The notes beneath the pieces are model-generated. The model worked only from the letters and a program-made list of their open reading frames with translations, ran no database searches and was not told the origin of the DNA. DNA of 64,000 nucleotides from Euhalothece natronophila Z-M001 (GTDB lineage Bacteria > Cyanobacteriota > Cyanobacteriia > Cyanobacteriales > Rubidibacteraceae). Made by a program: the position numbers and the translations under genes. Location: NCBI RefSeq assembly GCF_007904085.1, contig NZ_CP042326.1, forward strand, positions 1,922,001 through 1,986,000, in the 5' to 3' direction. Positions 9,654 to 19,934 of this stretch are shown here, piece after piece. Position 1 is the first letter of the stretch, and each line of letters starts with the position of its first letter.

Positions 9654-10046
9654 ATGGCGCGACAAACCAAAAAAAGTTCCTCTAGAAGAACCAAACGTAA
9701 CGTCCCCAATGGCGTTGCTCACATCCAATCTACTTTTAATAATACCCTAGTTACCATTTCTGATACTAAAGGTGATGTCATTTCTTGGGCTTCTGCTGGT
9801 TCTAGTGGCTTCAAAGGGGCAAAAAAAGGCACTCCTTTTGCGGCACAAACTGCGGCTGATCAAGCGGCGAGACGAGCCTCAGAACAAGGAATGCGCCAAG
9901 TAGAAGTAATGGTTAGTGGCCCAGGCGCTGGTCGGGAAACAGCGATTCGCGCTTTGCAGGGAGCCGGTTTAGAAATTACTCTGATTCGTGATGTAACACC
10001 GATTCCCCATAATGGGTGTCGTCCTCCAAAACGTCGTCGCGTTTAA
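9654..10046 (+). CDS. rpsK: 30S ribosomal protein S11
   Basis: S11 lines the platform of the small subunit. The 130 residues contain [45 protein letters not shown] and end with the family signature [17 protein letters not shown]. It is followed by rpoA, as in the alpha operon. Confidence 0.98.
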   Translation: MARQTKKSSSRRTKRNVPNGVAHIQSTFNNTLVTISDTKGDVISWASAGSSGFKGAKKGTPFAAQTAADQAARRASEQGMRQVEVMVSGPGAGRETAIRALQGAGLEITLIRDVTPIPHNGCRPPKRRRV

Positions 10047-10087
10047 GGCAAGACAAATCTAGGAAATCAAGGAAGGGAGGTTGTTCT

Positions 10088-11044
10088 GTGGCGCAACTAA
10101 AAGACTTTAACGTCGATTGTGTCGAAACGAAAACTGATAATAAAACGCAACATCAGTATAGTAAATTTGTCTTAGAACCCTTAGAACGGGGTCAAGGCTT
10201 AACCGTGGGGAATGCCCTCAGACGGGTATTATTATCGAATCTGGAGGGAACGGCAGTTACGGCGGCTCGCATTGCTGGAGTTACCCATGAGTTTGCTACC
10301 ATTCCTGGGGTGAGAGAGGATGCGCTAGAAATTCTCCTCAATCTTAAGGAACTGGTGTTTAGAAGTTACTCTCCCGGGCCACAAATTGCTCGTTTAGCCG
10401 CAACGGGGCCAGCAACGGTAACGGCAGGAGATTTTAATTTGCCCTCAGAAGTGGAAGTAATTGATAGCAGTCGCTATGTTGCAACCCTTGCAGAAGGGGC
10501 AAAATTAGAGATGGAAATTCGCATCGAAAAAGGGCGAGGTTATCGGATTGTTGATCTCGAAAAAGAAGATGCGAGTTCTTTAGATTTCCTCCAAATAGAT
10601 GCCGTATTTATGCCTGTTTCTAAGGTGAAATATGCGGTGGAAGAAATGCGTGCCGATGAGGGAGAAAATAAAGAACGCCTGATCTTAGAAATTACTACCA
10701 ATGGCAGTATTCAGCCTGATGAAGCTCTCTCTCAGGCGGCAACAGTTCTCGTTGAGTTGTTCCATCCCCTTGGAGACTTAAATATTGAGCCAGTTGCAGA
10801 AGAACAAGAGGAAGAAGAAGATCCCAATCGACAAACACCGATTGAAGAGTTACAACTCTCTGTGAGAGCTTATAACTGTCTCAAACGCGCTCAAATTAAT
10901 TCTGTGGCGGATTTATTAGAGTACAGCTACGAAGACCTTTTAGAAATTAAGAACTTCGGGCAAAAATCTGCTGAGGAAGTAGTTGAGGCGTTGCAAGATC
11001 GGTTTGAAATTACGTTACCGCAAGAAAAATCAACAGCGACTTAA
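10088..11044 (+). CDS. rpoA: RNA polymerase alpha subunit
   Basis: The alpha subunit dimerises to start RNA polymerase assembly and carries a C-terminal DNA- and activator-binding domain. The open frame extends to 10016, but the family start is VAQLKDFNVDCVETK. The GTG at 10088 is therefore chosen, with AAGGGAGG at 10073-10080 as ribosome binding site. This gives 318 residues. The N-terminal domain has LEPLERGQGLTVGNALRRVLLSNLEG. An acidic linker (AEEQEEEEDPN) leads to the C-terminal domain (PIEELQLSVRAYNCLKRAQINSVADLL). Confidence 0.98.
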   Translation: MAQLKDFNVDCVETKTDNKTQHQYSKFVLEPLERGQGLTVGNALRRVLLSNLEGTAVTAARIAGVTHEFATIPGVREDALEILLNLKELVFRSYSPGPQIARLAATGPATVTAGDFNLPSEVEVIDSSRYVATLAEGAKLEMEIRIEKGRGYRIVDLEKEDASSLDFLQIDAVFMPVSKVKYAVEEMRADEGENKERLILEITTNGSIQPDEALSQAATVLVELFHPLGDLNIEPVAEEQEEEEDPNRQTPIEELQLSVRAYNCLKRAQINSVADLLEYSYEDLLEIKNFGQKSAEEVVEALQDRFEITLPQEKSTAT

Positions 11045-11059
11045 ATCAGGAGGTTTATT

Positions 11060-11410
11060 ATGCGCCATCGTCGTCGTGTGAAAAAATTAGGTCGCCCGGC
11101 TGATCAACGTCGGGCTTTGTTGCGTTCTTTGACAACAGAGCTAATTAGACACGGGCAAATTACAACCACTAAAGCGCGGGCGAAGGCAGTTCGTTCCGAG
11201 GTAGATAAAATTATTACCCTCGCTAAGGATGGCTCTTTGGCAGCCCGTCGGCAAGCCCTTGGCTACTTGTATGATAAAAACTTGGTTCATGCCTTGTTTG
11301 AAAACGTACAGGAGCGATACGGTGATCGCAATGGGGGTTACACTCGCGTATCAAGAACCATTCGCAGACGGGGCGATAATGCAGAAATGGCAGTGATTGA
11401 ACTGGTTTAA
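11060..11410 (+). CDS. rplQ: 50S ribosomal protein L17
   Basis: L17 lies near the exit tunnel. The 116 residues begin [29 protein letters not shown] and contain [25 protein letters not shown] and [24 protein letters not shown] clear AGGAGG precedes the ATG. truA follows almost directly. Confidence 0.98.
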   Translation: MRHRRRVKKLGRPADQRRALLRSLTTELIRHGQITTTKARAKAVRSEVDKIITLAKDGSLAARRQALGYLYDKNLVHALFENVQERYGDRNGGYTRVSRTIRRRGDNAEMAVIELV

Positions 11411-11429
11411 GGATAGTTGGGGGAATCTG

Positions 11430-12266
11430 TTGGCAGCAACGTCAGTGAAAAAAAAACGAGTTGCTCTGATCATTCAGTATCAGGGAACAGCGTTTTATGG
11501 CTGGCAACGCCAACCCTCCTATCGAACCGTTCAAGAGGAAATTGAACGTGCCATTCAAGGGGTTGCCCCTGAGCAAATGATACCGCTGCATGGGGCAGGA
11601 CGTACAGATAGTGGCGTTCATGCTGCCGCCCAAGTTGCCCATTTTGACATTGTCAGTCCCATTCCTGGGGAAAAGTTTGCCCCAGTGTTGAATAAGCGAC
11701 TTCCTGATGATATTTTGATTCGGGCTTCGCAAGAAGTTCCCAGTGACTGGCATTCTCGCTTTTCGGCAACTTGTCGCCGTTATCGTTACACTTTTTACAC
11801 TGCTGCCACTCCTAATTTATTTGTTGCGCCCTGGAGTTGGCACTATTACTATCATCCACTCAATGTGGGAAAAATGGAGGCAGCGTTGCAATCCTTGGTG
11901 GGGTATCATGATCTAGCGGCGTTTTGTCGGGCTGGCTCAGAACGATCCCATACTTGGGTGGAAGTACAAGAAGTTCAGTGTCTGCGTCGTGGTTCTCTTG
12001 TGGAACTGGAAATGCAGGCAGATGGCTTTTTGTATGGCATGGTGCGCCTAGTGGTGGGAATGCTGGTGAAAGTGGGATCAGGGGAGCTAACACCTGATGA
12101 TTTTTTGCAGATTTGGAAGCAAAAAGAGCGCGATCGCGTTAAGTATTCTGCCCCTGCTAAAGGACTGTGTCTATTACGAGTGGGATATGAGCAGTTCCCT
12201 TTCCCCGAATCAGTTTGGTTTGATAGTCAACCTCATTTTTACTTTACTCAAGAAAACGAACTATGA
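11430..12266 (+). CDS. truA: tRNA pseudouridine(38-40) synthase
   Basis: TruA makes pseudouridine at positions 38-40 of the tRNA anticodon arm. The conserved core starts [23 protein letters not shown]. The catalytic aspartate is in [11 protein letters not shown], and later signatures are [17 protein letters not shown] and [16 protein letters not shown]. The open frame extends to 11397 inside rplQ. The TTG at 11430 (after GGGGGAA) and the GTG at 11445 are both more likely starts, so this end is uncertain by a few codons. The gene sits between rplQ and rplM, and its 3' end overlaps rplM by four bases. Confidence 0.95.
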   Translation: MAATSVKKKRVALIIQYQGTAFYGWQRQPSYRTVQEEIERAIQGVAPEQMIPLHGAGRTDSGVHAAAQVAHFDIVSPIPGEKFAPVLNKRLPDDILIRASQEVPSDWHSRFSATCRRYRYTFYTAATPNLFVAPWSWHYYYHPLNVGKMEAALQSLVGYHDLAAFCRAGSERSHTWVEVQEVQCLRRGSLVELEMQADGFLYGMVRLVVGMLVKVGSGELTPDDFLQIWKQKERDRVKYSAPAKGLCLLRVGYEQFPFPESVWFDSQPHFYFTQENEL

Positions 12267-12715
12267 CTCTAAATAAAACTCCTTTACCCAACTCAGAAAC
12301 AGTGGAAAAACAATGGTATGTGATTGATGCTTCTGGTTATCGCATCGGTCGCCTTGCCAGCGAAGTTGCCCAAATTATTCGCGGAAAAACAAAACCCAAC
12401 TATACGCCGCACATGGATAATGGTGACTTTGTCATTGTGATTAATGCCGATAAGGTGACCATTAGCGGTAATAAAGGAAATGATAAATTTTACTACCGTC
12501 ACTCAGGAAGACCTGGGGGGATGAAGGTAGAAAGCTTTAATCAGTTGCAACGAAGAATTCCAGAGCGGATTATTGAGCAAGCGGTTAAAGGAATGTTACC
12601 GAAGAATCGTTTAGGGCGACAATTGGCTAAGAAATTAAAAGTTTATGCTGGCCCTGAACATCCTCATCAGGCGCAAAATCCTGTGGAAATTACCCCAAAT
12701 CGTAACTTAAATTAA
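12263..12715 (+). CDS. rplM: 50S ribosomal protein L13
   Basis: L13 is an early-assembly large-subunit protein. The 150 residues include [48 protein letters not shown] and the signature [34 protein letters not shown]. Its ATG overlaps the truA stop, and rpsI follows, the normal L13-S9 pair. Confidence 0.98.
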   Translation: MTLNKTPLPNSETVEKQWYVIDASGYRIGRLASEVAQIIRGKTKPNYTPHMDNGDFVIVINADKVTISGNKGNDKFYYRHSGRPGGMKVESFNQLQRRIPERIIEQAVKGMLPKNRLGRQLAKKLKVYAGPEHPHQAQNPVEITPNRNLN

Positions 12716-12730
12716 GGAGAATTATTGATT

Positions 12731-13141
12731 ATGCAAGCTACGGATAATAATCGCGTTGTCTATTGGGGAACAGGTCGTCGTAAAAACGCGATCGCGCGAG
12801 TGCGTCTTGTTCCTGGCAATGGCAATATTCAAGTCAACGATCGCAGTGGGGATCACTATTTCAACTATAACCCCAACTATTTAAGCGCAGTCAAAGCTCC
12901 CCTTGAAACCTTGGGCTTAGAAAATGACTATGATATCTTAGTCAATGCCCATGGCGGTGGCTTAACGGGGCAAGCCGAAGCCGTCCGTTTGGGAGTCGCA
13001 AGGGCGCTATGTAAACTTGATCCTGAAAATCGCTCTCCCTTAAAAACGGAAGGTTATCTTAGTCGTGATCCCCGAGCCAAAGAGCGTCGGAAATACGGGT
13101 TACGTAAAGCAAGAAAAGCTCCCCAATACTCGAAACGTTAA
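12731..13141 (+). CDS. rpsI: 30S ribosomal protein S9
   Basis: S9 reaches the P-site tRNA with its basic C-terminal tail. The start is set at the ATG at 12731 ([24 protein letters not shown]), since the upstream in-frame TTG adds only two residues. AAGGAGAA lies just before. The 136 residues end with [14 protein letters not shown], the conserved tail. Confidence 0.98.
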   Translation: MQATDNNRVVYWGTGRRKNAIARVRLVPGNGNIQVNDRSGDHYFNYNPNYLSAVKAPLETLGLENDYDILVNAHGGGLTGQAEAVRLGVARALCKLDPENRSPLKTEGYLSRDPRAKERRKYGLRKARKAPQYSKR

Positions 13142-13153
13142 AATAGAAGTAAT

Positions 13154-13181
13154 GAGAGCATGGTTGTTTGCTCTCTCTTTT
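13154..13181 (+). terminator. Hairpin with short T run between rpsI and rpmE
   Basis: GAGAGCA (13154-13160) pairs with TGCTCTC (13169-13175), followed by TCTTTT. It may act as an attenuator between rpsI and rpmE. Confidence 0.5.
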
Positions 13182-13212
13182 CGTAATTAATCATTATTTA
13201 GGAGGAAATGGT

Positions 13213-13443
13213 ATGGCAAAAGAAGGTATTCATCCCGAATGGTATCCCGATGCAAAGGTCATCTGTAATGGCGAAGTGGTAATGACAGTTGGCGCAACTC
13301 AACCTGAATTGCACGTCGATGTCTGGTCAGGGAATCATCCCTTTTATACAGGGAACCAGAAAATTATTGACACAGAAGGGCGTGTGGATCGCTTCTTACG
13401 GAAATATGGAATGTTTGACGATAGCGAAGGTGAGGAAAAATAG
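13213..13443 (+). CDS. rpmE: 50S ribosomal protein L31
   Basis: L31 bridges the subunits near the 5S rRNA protuberance. The ORF extends upstream, but GGAGGA at 13200-13205 and the family N-terminus MAKEGIHPEWYPDAKVICNG fix the start at 13213, giving 76 residues. Only one of the zinc cysteines remains (VICNG); the CxxC position is replaced in VDVWSGNHPFYTG. This is therefore the zinc-free type seen in cyanobacteria. Confidence 0.96.
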   Translation: MAKEGIHPEWYPDAKVICNGEVVMTVGATQPELHVDVWSGNHPFYTGNQKIIDTEGRVDRFLRKYGMFDDSEGEEK

Positions 13444-13502
13444 CCAATCTCTAGTCTGGTGAGGAGGTAACAATAAGAAGAAATTAACGAGTAAATAACC
13501 TC

Positions 13503-14597
13503 ATGGCTGAATCCTACGTCTTGGAAAAACTGCAATCTGTGGAAGAAACCTATAACGAACTCACTCGTCGTTTAGGTGATCCAGATATTGCTACCGATCC
13601 CGAAGAATTGCAACGGGTAGCCAAAGCGCGATCGTCCCTTGAAGAAACGGTTGAAGTTTACAACCAATGGAAAAAAGCCCAAGAAGACTTAGCCGAAGCA
13701 CGGGAAATTTATAAAGAATCCAGTGGCGATCCCGATATGCAAGAACTAGCGTCTTCTGAAGTGGCAGAATTAGAGGGTAAATTGGAGCAACTAGAGCGGA
13801 AAATGAAGCTCATGTTGCTTCCTAAAGACCCCAATGATGATAAAAATATCATGTTGGAGATTCGCGCAGGCACTGGTGGCGATGAAGCCTGTTTATGGGT
13901 GGGAGACTTAGTGAAAATGTACTCCCGTTATGCAGAAAGCCAAGGCTGGAATATTAGTCTCGCGAGTGAATCCATCTCAGAAACTGGTGGCTTTAAAGAG
14001 GCGATTTTAGAAATTAAAGGCGATCGCGTTTATAGTAAGCTCAAATTTGAAGCAGGAGTTCATCGGGTACAACGAGTCCCGGCGACCGAAGCAGGGGGAC
14101 GCGTTCATACTTCCACTGCAACGGTTGCCATTATGCCAGAAGTGGATGATGTGGAAGTAAACATTGATCCCAAAGATATAGAAATTACCACTGCTCGTTC
14201 TGGCGGTGCTGGAGGACAAAATGTTAACAAGGTAGAAACCGCTGTGGACTTGTATTACAAGCCCCTTGGTATTCGCATTTTTTGTACCCAAGAACGCTCT
14301 CAGCTGAAAAACCGAGAACGCGCCATGCAGATTCTGCGATCAAAACTCTATGAGCACAAAATTCGAGAACAAAATGAAGCCGTAACTTCCATGCGGCGAT
14401 CGCAGGTGGGAACTGGGGGACGTTCTGAGAAAATTCGCACCTATAACTACAAAGATAGCCGAGTCACCGATCATCGCTTAGGAGTTAATTTTAACTTGGA
14501 GTCAGTTTTAGAAGGAAATTTAGAAGATTTAATTCAAGCCTGCATCTCTCAAGATCAACAAGAACGACTCTCTGAATTAACAGAAAAAACCAAATAA
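13503..14597 (+). CDS. prfA: Peptide chain release factor 1
   Basis: RF1 reads UAA and UAG stop codons and triggers peptide release. The 364 residues include the stop-codon recognition region with [13 protein letters not shown] and the catalytic GGQ at about residues 237-239 (in [16 protein letters not shown]). The C-terminal [19 protein letters not shown] signature follows. The PAT tripeptide is the RF1 form, which excludes RF2. Placement after rpmE is common in cyanobacteria. Confidence 0.97.
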   Translation: MAESYVLEKLQSVEETYNELTRRLGDPDIATDPEELQRVAKARSSLEETVEVYNQWKKAQEDLAEAREIYKESSGDPDMQELASSEVAELEGKLEQLERKMKLMLLPKDPNDDKNIMLEIRAGTGGDEACLWVGDLVKMYSRYAESQGWNISLASESISETGGFKEAILEIKGDRVYSKLKFEAGVHRVQRVPATEAGGRVHTSTATVAIMPEVDDVEVNIDPKDIEITTARSGGAGGQNVNKVETAVDLYYKPLGIRIFCTQERSQLKNRERAMQILRSKLYEHKIREQNEAVTSMRRSQVGTGGRSEKIRTYNYKDSRVTDHRLGVNFNLESVLEGNLEDLIQACISQDQQERLSELTEKTK

Positions 14598-14815
14598 GAG
14601 GTAAAATTGCGATAGAGGTGCCAAATTCAAGTAAAATGTCAAAAAATGATAAAATCCAGCTTGATCGCGTAAATTAATGAGATCATGGCAGGGATCAATA
14701 AAAAATATCAAAAATCCTAACCATAATATTTAGGAAACTTCCCCATTGCCGTGCAAAGCGATCAACAGTGATTTATCATAGCGGTAAAAAAGCACACAAG
14801 TAGAGAAGTAGAGTT

Positions 14816-16414
14816 ATGACACACGCACCGATTGCCCCTGTGGTGCTAGTGATTCTTGACGGATGGGGAAATAGCGATAATGAAGCGGCAAACGCGATCG
14901 CGCTCGGAAATACCCCCGTCATGGATAGCTTACAAGAAGTATATCCCCTCACTTATATTCAAGCATCGGGAAAAGCAGTTGGCTTACCAACAGGACAAAT
15001 GGGAAATTCTGAGGTAGGTCATCTCAATATTGGTGCGGGGCGAGTAGTTCCGCAAGAGTTAGTACGGATCTCTGATGCGGTAGAAGATGGTTCTATTCTA
15101 GAAAATCCTGTCCTCGTCAACATCTGCCAAAAGGTGAAAAGCAGTGGGGGAAAATTACACCTAATGGGCTTATGTTCTGAAGGAGGGGTGCATTCCCATC
15201 TATCTCATATTCTAGGGCTACTTAAACTAGCACAAGCTCAAGGAATTAATGAGGTCTGTATTCACGCCTTTACAGATGGACGGGATACCGATCCTAAAGA
15301 TGGTATTGCTGCCCTAGAAAAAATCAAATCCTATACAGAACAAGTGGGTGTGGGAAAAATTGTTACTGTTAGTGGGCGGTATTATGCCATGGATCGCGAT
15401 CGGCGTTGGGATCGAACCGAAAAAGCCTATCAAGTTCTTTGTGAAAGCGACTGTGAAAGCGAAATTTCTCCCACAGAAGTTCTCAAGAACAATTATGAGC
15501 AAGGAATTACTGATGAATTTATCCCTCCCACTCGGGTTGCTGGCGGTGGAGTAGAAGCCGATGATGGGGTTATATTTTTTAACTTCCGTCCCGATCGCGC
15601 TCGGCAACTCACTGCGGCTTTTGTTAACTCTGACTTTGATGGCTTTGAAAGAGAGCAAATCCAGCCTCTTCACTTTGCCACGTTTACCCAATATGATGCG
15701 ACTCTCCCAGTGGAAGTTGCCTTTAAGCCGCAAAACCTCAAGAATATCCTTGGGGAAGTGATTGCTAATCAAGGGTTACAACAATTCCGTACCGCCGAAA
15801 CAGAAAAATATCCCCATGTTACCTATTTCTTTAATGGGGGCGAAGAAAAACCCTTTGCAGGAGAGGATCGAAAACTGGTCAATAGCCCCTTGGTTTCCAC
15901 CTATGATCAAGCCCCAGAAATGTCAGCGCAGGAAGTAACTGATGTCGCCTCTCACGCGATCGAAAAAGGGGTGTATTCTCTAGTAGTTATTAACTATGCT
16001 AACCCTGATATGGTTGGTCACACAGGGAATTTAGATGCTGCCATCACTGCGGTTGAAACCGTTGATACTTGTTTGGGACAACTCCTAGAAAGTATTAGTA
16101 AAATGGGAGGGACGGCTCTAATTACTGCCGATCATGGTAACTCCGAATATATGGCAGACACTAACGGCAATCCTTGGACAGCACATACTACCAACCTTGT
16201 TCCCTTTCTCCTAGTAGAAGGGGAAAAACGAAAAATTCAAGGACATGGTGGGGAATTACAACTACGAGAAGACGGTTGTCTGGCTGATATTGCTCCGACA
16301 ATTTTAGAATTTCTCAAAATTCCCCAACCGGAAGAAATGACTGGACAATCGCTCATTGTAGCCAGTAATATCCAAGTCAAGCCTAATCGAACGCCAGTGG
16401 ACGTTTCCTTGTAG
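14816..16414 (+). CDS. gpmI: 2,3-bisphosphoglycerate-independent phosphoglycerate mutase
   Basis: The enzyme interconverts 3- and 2-phosphoglycerate in glycolysis and gluconeogenesis with manganese and a serine phosphoenzyme. The 532 residues show the first metal site (LVILDGWGNS), the nucleophilic serine in QMGNSEVGHLNIGAGR, HAFTDGRDTDP, and the second metal cluster NYANPDMVGHTG and TADHGNSEYM. The length is normal for the family. It has its own 218-base upstream region with no recognisable gene. Confidence 0.97.
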   Translation: MTHAPIAPVVLVILDGWGNSDNEAANAIALGNTPVMDSLQEVYPLTYIQASGKAVGLPTGQMGNSEVGHLNIGAGRVVPQELVRISDAVEDGSILENPVLVNICQKVKSSGGKLHLMGLCSEGGVHSHLSHILGLLKLAQAQGINEVCIHAFTDGRDTDPKDGIAALEKIKSYTEQVGVGKIVTVSGRYYAMDRDRRWDRTEKAYQVLCESDCESEISPTEVLKNNYEQGITDEFIPPTRVAGGGVEADDGVIFFNFRPDRARQLTAAFVNSDFDGFEREQIQPLHFATFTQYDATLPVEVAFKPQNLKNILGEVIANQGLQQFRTAETEKYPHVTYFFNGGEEKPFAGEDRKLVNSPLVSTYDQAPEMSAQEVTDVASHAIEKGVYSLVVINYANPDMVGHTGNLDAAITAVETVDTCLGQLLESISKMGGTALITADHGNSEYMADTNGNPWTAHTTNLVPFLLVEGEKRKIQGHGGELQLREDGCLADIAPTILEFLKIPQPEEMTGQSLIVASNIQVKPNRTPVDVSL

Positions 16415-16449
16415 GCTTAGTGTAAACTTCTATAATTTAACTTGAGAAA

Positions 16450-16677
16450 ATGACTGTTAATCAACTTGTAGAAATTATTTTCGTTGCTTCAGCAATATTG
16501 CTCATTGTTCTTGTTTTACTACATTCTCCAAAAGGTGATGGCTTAGGCGGATTAAGCGGTCAAGCAGAACTCTTTACTAGCACTAAAAGTGCCGAGAAAA
16601 ATCTCAACCGAATTACTTGGGGATTAGGGTTAATTTTTATTAGTAGCACCATTGTTTTAAGCGCTGGTTGGGTATAA
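16450..16677 (+). CDS. secG: Preprotein translocase subunit SecG
   Basis: SecG is the small two-helix partner of SecY. The 75 residues have two hydrophobic segments (about residues 8-24 and 52-73) joined by the conserved loop PKGDGLGGLSGQAELFTSTKSAEKNLNRITW. It follows gpmI by 35 bases and may share its transcript. Confidence 0.95.
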   Translation: MTVNQLVEIIFVASAILLIVLVLLHSPKGDGLGGLSGQAELFTSTKSAEKNLNRITWGLGLIFISSTIVLSAGWV

Positions 16678-16733
16678 GGATTAAAAGCTAGTTAAACTAG
16701 ACTGAAGCACCCCAATTCCAAGAAGCCTTGAGA

Positions 16734-19334
16734 ATGAAATATAACTACTTCCTTTTTGATAGTGACGAAAAAGCTAAAAAAAACTTTATTCTTCCTGGGG
16801 CAAAACCTCACTATACCCCAGATCGCCCTGGGAATGTTCAACATATCTATCTTGACCTAGTCTTAGATATCCCCAACCAGTCTTGTCAAGGAAGTAACAC
16901 CATTACCCTAAAACCCATTCAGTCTGGTTTAACCACCCTAACTCTCGATGCAGAAGACTTAAACATCGAAAGTGTCCAAATTGATCAAGTTAGCCAACCT
17001 TTCCACTACGACGGGAAAAAATTACAGGTTCAGTTATTAAAAGCAACCACCTTAGATCCCTTTGATTTAGTGATTAATTATCAGGTCAATCAGCCACAAC
17101 GGGGACTGTATTTTATTCAACCAAATCAAGACTATCCCAATAAACCGACCCAAGTTTGGACACAGGGAGAAGATGAAGACTCACGCTTTTGGTTTCCCTG
17201 CTTTGATTATCCCGGACAACTTGCCACCTCAGAAATTCGCATCGAAGTTCCCAAGCCTTATCTCGCCGTATCAAATGGAAAGTTAATCAACACAGAAGAT
17301 AAAGAAAACACCAGTGTCTATCATTGGCGACAAGAGCAAGTTCATCCGACTTATTTAATGACCCTGGCAGTGGGAGACTTTGCCAAAATTACCGACTACT
17401 GGGGTGATATCCCTGTGGAATACTACGTGGAAAAAGGGCGCGAAGAAGAGGCAAAACGCACCATGGGGAAAACCCCAGAGATGATCGAGTTTTTCTCCCA
17501 AACCTTTGGCTATGCTTATCCCTACCCTAAATATGCCCAAGTGGTCGTAGCTGATTTTATTTTTGGTGGCATGGAAAATACTTCCACTACCCTGCTAACA
17601 GATCGTTGTTTACTTGATGAACGGGCGATGCTGGATCATCAGCGTGCCGAAAGTTTAGTCGCCCATGAACTTGCCCATCAGTGGTTTGGGGATTTACTCG
17701 TCATTAAACATTGGTCTCATGCTTGGATTAAAGAGGGAATGGCTTCTTATTCAGAAGTGCTTTGGACAGAGAAAGAGTATAGCAAAGAAGAAGGGGCTTA
17801 TTACATCCTCAATGAAGCAAGAAGCTATATCAGCGAAGATTCTTCTCGTTATCGTCGCCCCATGGTGACTAATATTTATCGCGAACCCATTGAACTCTAT
17901 GATCGCCATATCTACGAAAAAGGATCTTGTGTTTATCACATGATTCGTGGGGAGTTAGGAGAAGAAGCCTTTACCCAAGCAATCCAGCATTTTGTCCAAC
18001 GCAATGCCCATCGTACAGTGGAAACTGTTGATTTACTTCGCGCCATTGAAGAAGCCACGGGACGTAATCTTGCACCACTTTTTGATCAATATGTCTTTCG
18101 CGGCGGTCATCCTGATTTTAAGGTTAGCTACACTTGGGAGGCAAATGATCAATTAGTCAAGTTAACAGTTACCCAAACTCAAGGAAAAACCGATAAAGAT
18201 GTCACCGAAAATGAGTTATTTGATCTGAATATTCCCATCGCCTTTGGTTATGTCTCGGAAGAGGAAGAAGTCTGTTATGAGTCGCTTTCTCTTCATATTT
18301 ATGAAAAAGAACAGACATTTTATTTCCCATTACCAAAACAACCTGACTTTATTAGCTTTGATCAAGGGAATTATCACTTAAAGACAGTTAAACTCAACTA
18401 TCCCATTAAAGAGTTAAAAAATCAATTACGCTTTGATCGCGAGGCAACGTCTCGTATTTATGCCGCAGAAACGTTAGGAAAAAAAGGCGGTTTAGAGGTA
18501 ATTAAAGTTCTTTCCCAAGCCTTAACAGATGACCCGTTTTGGGGAGTGCGATTGGAAGTGGCGAAACAGTTAGGAAAAATTAAGCTACAACAAGCCATTC
18601 CAGCTTTATCTCAAGGCTTAAATGATGAGCATCCGAAAGTCCGTCGGGCGGTTTTAGAGAGCTTAAGTAACTTTAAAACTGAAGAAAGTTATCAAGCAAT
18701 TAAAAAAGTTGCCAGCCAAGGGGATGCTAGTTATTACACCGAAGCCACGGCTTTTCGTGTTCTGGGGAAAATGGTAACAGGACATCTAAAAGAGAAAGAA
18801 GAAGACGTAATTAACCTATTCCAAGAAGGGTTAGAAACTCGTTCAGGTTGGAATGAAACTGTGCGTGGCGGTATTATTGGGGGGTTATCGCAGATGAAAA
18901 CTTCTGAAGCTGCCCTGAATATGATTTTACCCTATACTGATTCAGGGATTCCCCAGTCGTTACGCCTTGCAGCGATTCGGGCTTTAGGAACAGTTTCTAG
19001 CGGTCAAGAATCAGCGCAATTAGAGACAATTTTAGAACAACTAGATGCCCTATCTGGAGAAAGTTTCTTCTTAACTCAGGTGTCAGTAGTAACAGCGTTG
19101 AAGCAAGTTCCAAGTTCCCAAGCAATTTCAATCTTACAAACCTTAGCCGAACAAACTCCTGATGGGCGAGTGCGTCGGATGGCGGAAGAAGCGGTGAAAA
19201 AGGTACAGGAAAAATTAGGATCGGATCAAAGTCTAAAAGAGTTACGAGATGAGTTTGATCGTCTCAAAAAGGAAAATCAAGATCTAATGAGTCGTTTAGC
19301 CAAATTGGAGGCACAACAAACCGATTCCGATTAG
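16734..19334 (+). CDS. M1-family zinc aminopeptidase with C-terminal HEAT repeats
   Basis: This gluzincin removes N-terminal residues from peptides in the cytoplasm. The ATG at 16734 is preferred over a TTG two codons upstream. In 866 residues one sees the M1 beta-domain, the exopeptidase motif GGMEN (about 278-282), the zinc motif HELAH (about 311-315) with the downstream glutamate in KEGMASYSE, and then a C-terminal half of helical repeats (KLQQAIPALSQGLNDEHPKVRRAVLESL and similar) ending in a short coiled coil. No signal peptide is visible. The gene ends tail-to-tail with the next one, overlapping it by four bases. Substrate choice cannot be read from sequence. Confidence 0.93.
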   Translation: MKYNYFLFDSDEKAKKNFILPGAKPHYTPDRPGNVQHIYLDLVLDIPNQSCQGSNTITLKPIQSGLTTLTLDAEDLNIESVQIDQVSQPFHYDGKKLQVQLLKATTLDPFDLVINYQVNQPQRGLYFIQPNQDYPNKPTQVWTQGEDEDSRFWFPCFDYPGQLATSEIRIEVPKPYLAVSNGKLINTEDKENTSVYHWRQEQVHPTYLMTLAVGDFAKITDYWGDIPVEYYVEKGREEEAKRTMGKTPEMIEFFSQTFGYAYPYPKYAQVVVADFIFGGMENTSTTLLTDRCLLDERAMLDHQRAESLVAHELAHQWFGDLLVIKHWSHAWIKEGMASYSEVLWTEKEYSKEEGAYYILNEARSYISEDSSRYRRPMVTNIYREPIELYDRHIYEKGSCVYHMIRGELGEEAFTQAIQHFVQRNAHRTVETVDLLRAIEEATGRNLAPLFDQYVFRGGHPDFKVSYTWEANDQLVKLTVTQTQGKTDKDVTENELFDLNIPIAFGYVSEEEEVCYESLSLHIYEKEQTFYFPLPKQPDFISFDQGNYHLKTVKLNYPIKELKNQLRFDREATSRIYAAETLGKKGGLEVIKVLSQALTDDPFWGVRLEVAKQLGKIKLQQAIPALSQGLNDEHPKVRRAVLESLSNFKTEESYQAIKKVASQGDASYYTEATAFRVLGKMVTGHLKEKEEDVINLFQEGLETRSGWNETVRGGIIGGLSQMKTSEAALNMILPYTDSGIPQSLRLAAIRALGTVSSGQESAQLETILEQLDALSGESFFLTQVSVVTALKQVPSSQAISILQTLAEQTPDGRVRRMAEEAVKKVQEKLGSDQSLKELRDEFDRLKKENQDLMSRLAKLEAQQTDSD

Positions 19335-19879
19335 TCAAAAATGTTTTCTAAAGAGAGTTGGAAGTCGGGAAGCACCGCTTCTCCATCAACTATCTGAGGC
19401 TGATGCAAAACTTCCTTCTCTCTACCCTGACGGTAAATTTCTACTTGCTGATCTTGAGGATTAATTAGCCATCCTAGACGCACGCCATTATCAAGATATT
19501 CCATCATTTTGGCTTGTAGGGTGCTTAACTGGTCACTGGGAGAACGCAACTCCACGACAAAATCAGGCGCAATTGGCGGAAACCCATCTTGTTGTTCGGG
19601 GGTTAAAGTATCCCAACGAGATTGGCTAATCCATGACGCATCGGGTGATCGCCGCGCTCCATTGGGAAGTAAAAAAATTGTGGAACTATCAAAGCTCTCA
19701 CCGCCATATTGATCACTCCAGATTCCTAACTGTTGGGTAATGCGACGGTTTTTTCGTCCTGCTGTTCCCCCGATGGGAGCCATCACTTCTAGTTCCTGAT
19801 TCGCATTTAATTCTAAGGCTTTATCTTCGTTTAAAAGCGCGATCGTTTCAAATTGTTCTGGTTTGATTTTGACTTTCAT
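19331..19879 (-). CDS. Uma2-family putative restriction-endonuclease-fold protein
   Basis: Uma2 proteins have a PD-(D/E)XK nuclease fold and are present in many copies in cyanobacteria; their function is unknown. The start is taken at MKVKIKPEQFETIALL (19879). The open frame runs further upstream but overlaps the neighbouring promoter region and lacks a family match there. In 182 residues one sees RRSPDASWISQSRW, the core PDFVVELRSPSD, and KMMEYLDNGVRLGWLINPQDQQVEIYR, which carries the family's catalytic-site pattern. It is divergent from the 19935 gene with a 55-base gap. Confidence 0.85.
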   Translation of the reverse strand: MKVKIKPEQFETIALLNEDKALELNANQELEVMAPIGGTAGRKNRRITQQLGIWSDQYGGESFDSSTIFLLPNGARRSPDASWISQSRWDTLTPEQQDGFPPIAPDFVVELRSPSDQLSTLQAKMMEYLDNGVRLGWLINPQDQQVEIYRQGREKEVLHQPQIVDGEAVLPDFQLSLENIFD

Positions 19880-19934
19880 GGCTTTTACCTTAAATGACAG
19901 AATAAGGGAAAGATAAAAATAGTCTTGTTTGGTT

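Noticed and set aside
15314-15772. 152-residue minus-strand frame inside gpmI
   Set aside because: It is a shadow of gpmI with no supporting start or family pattern.
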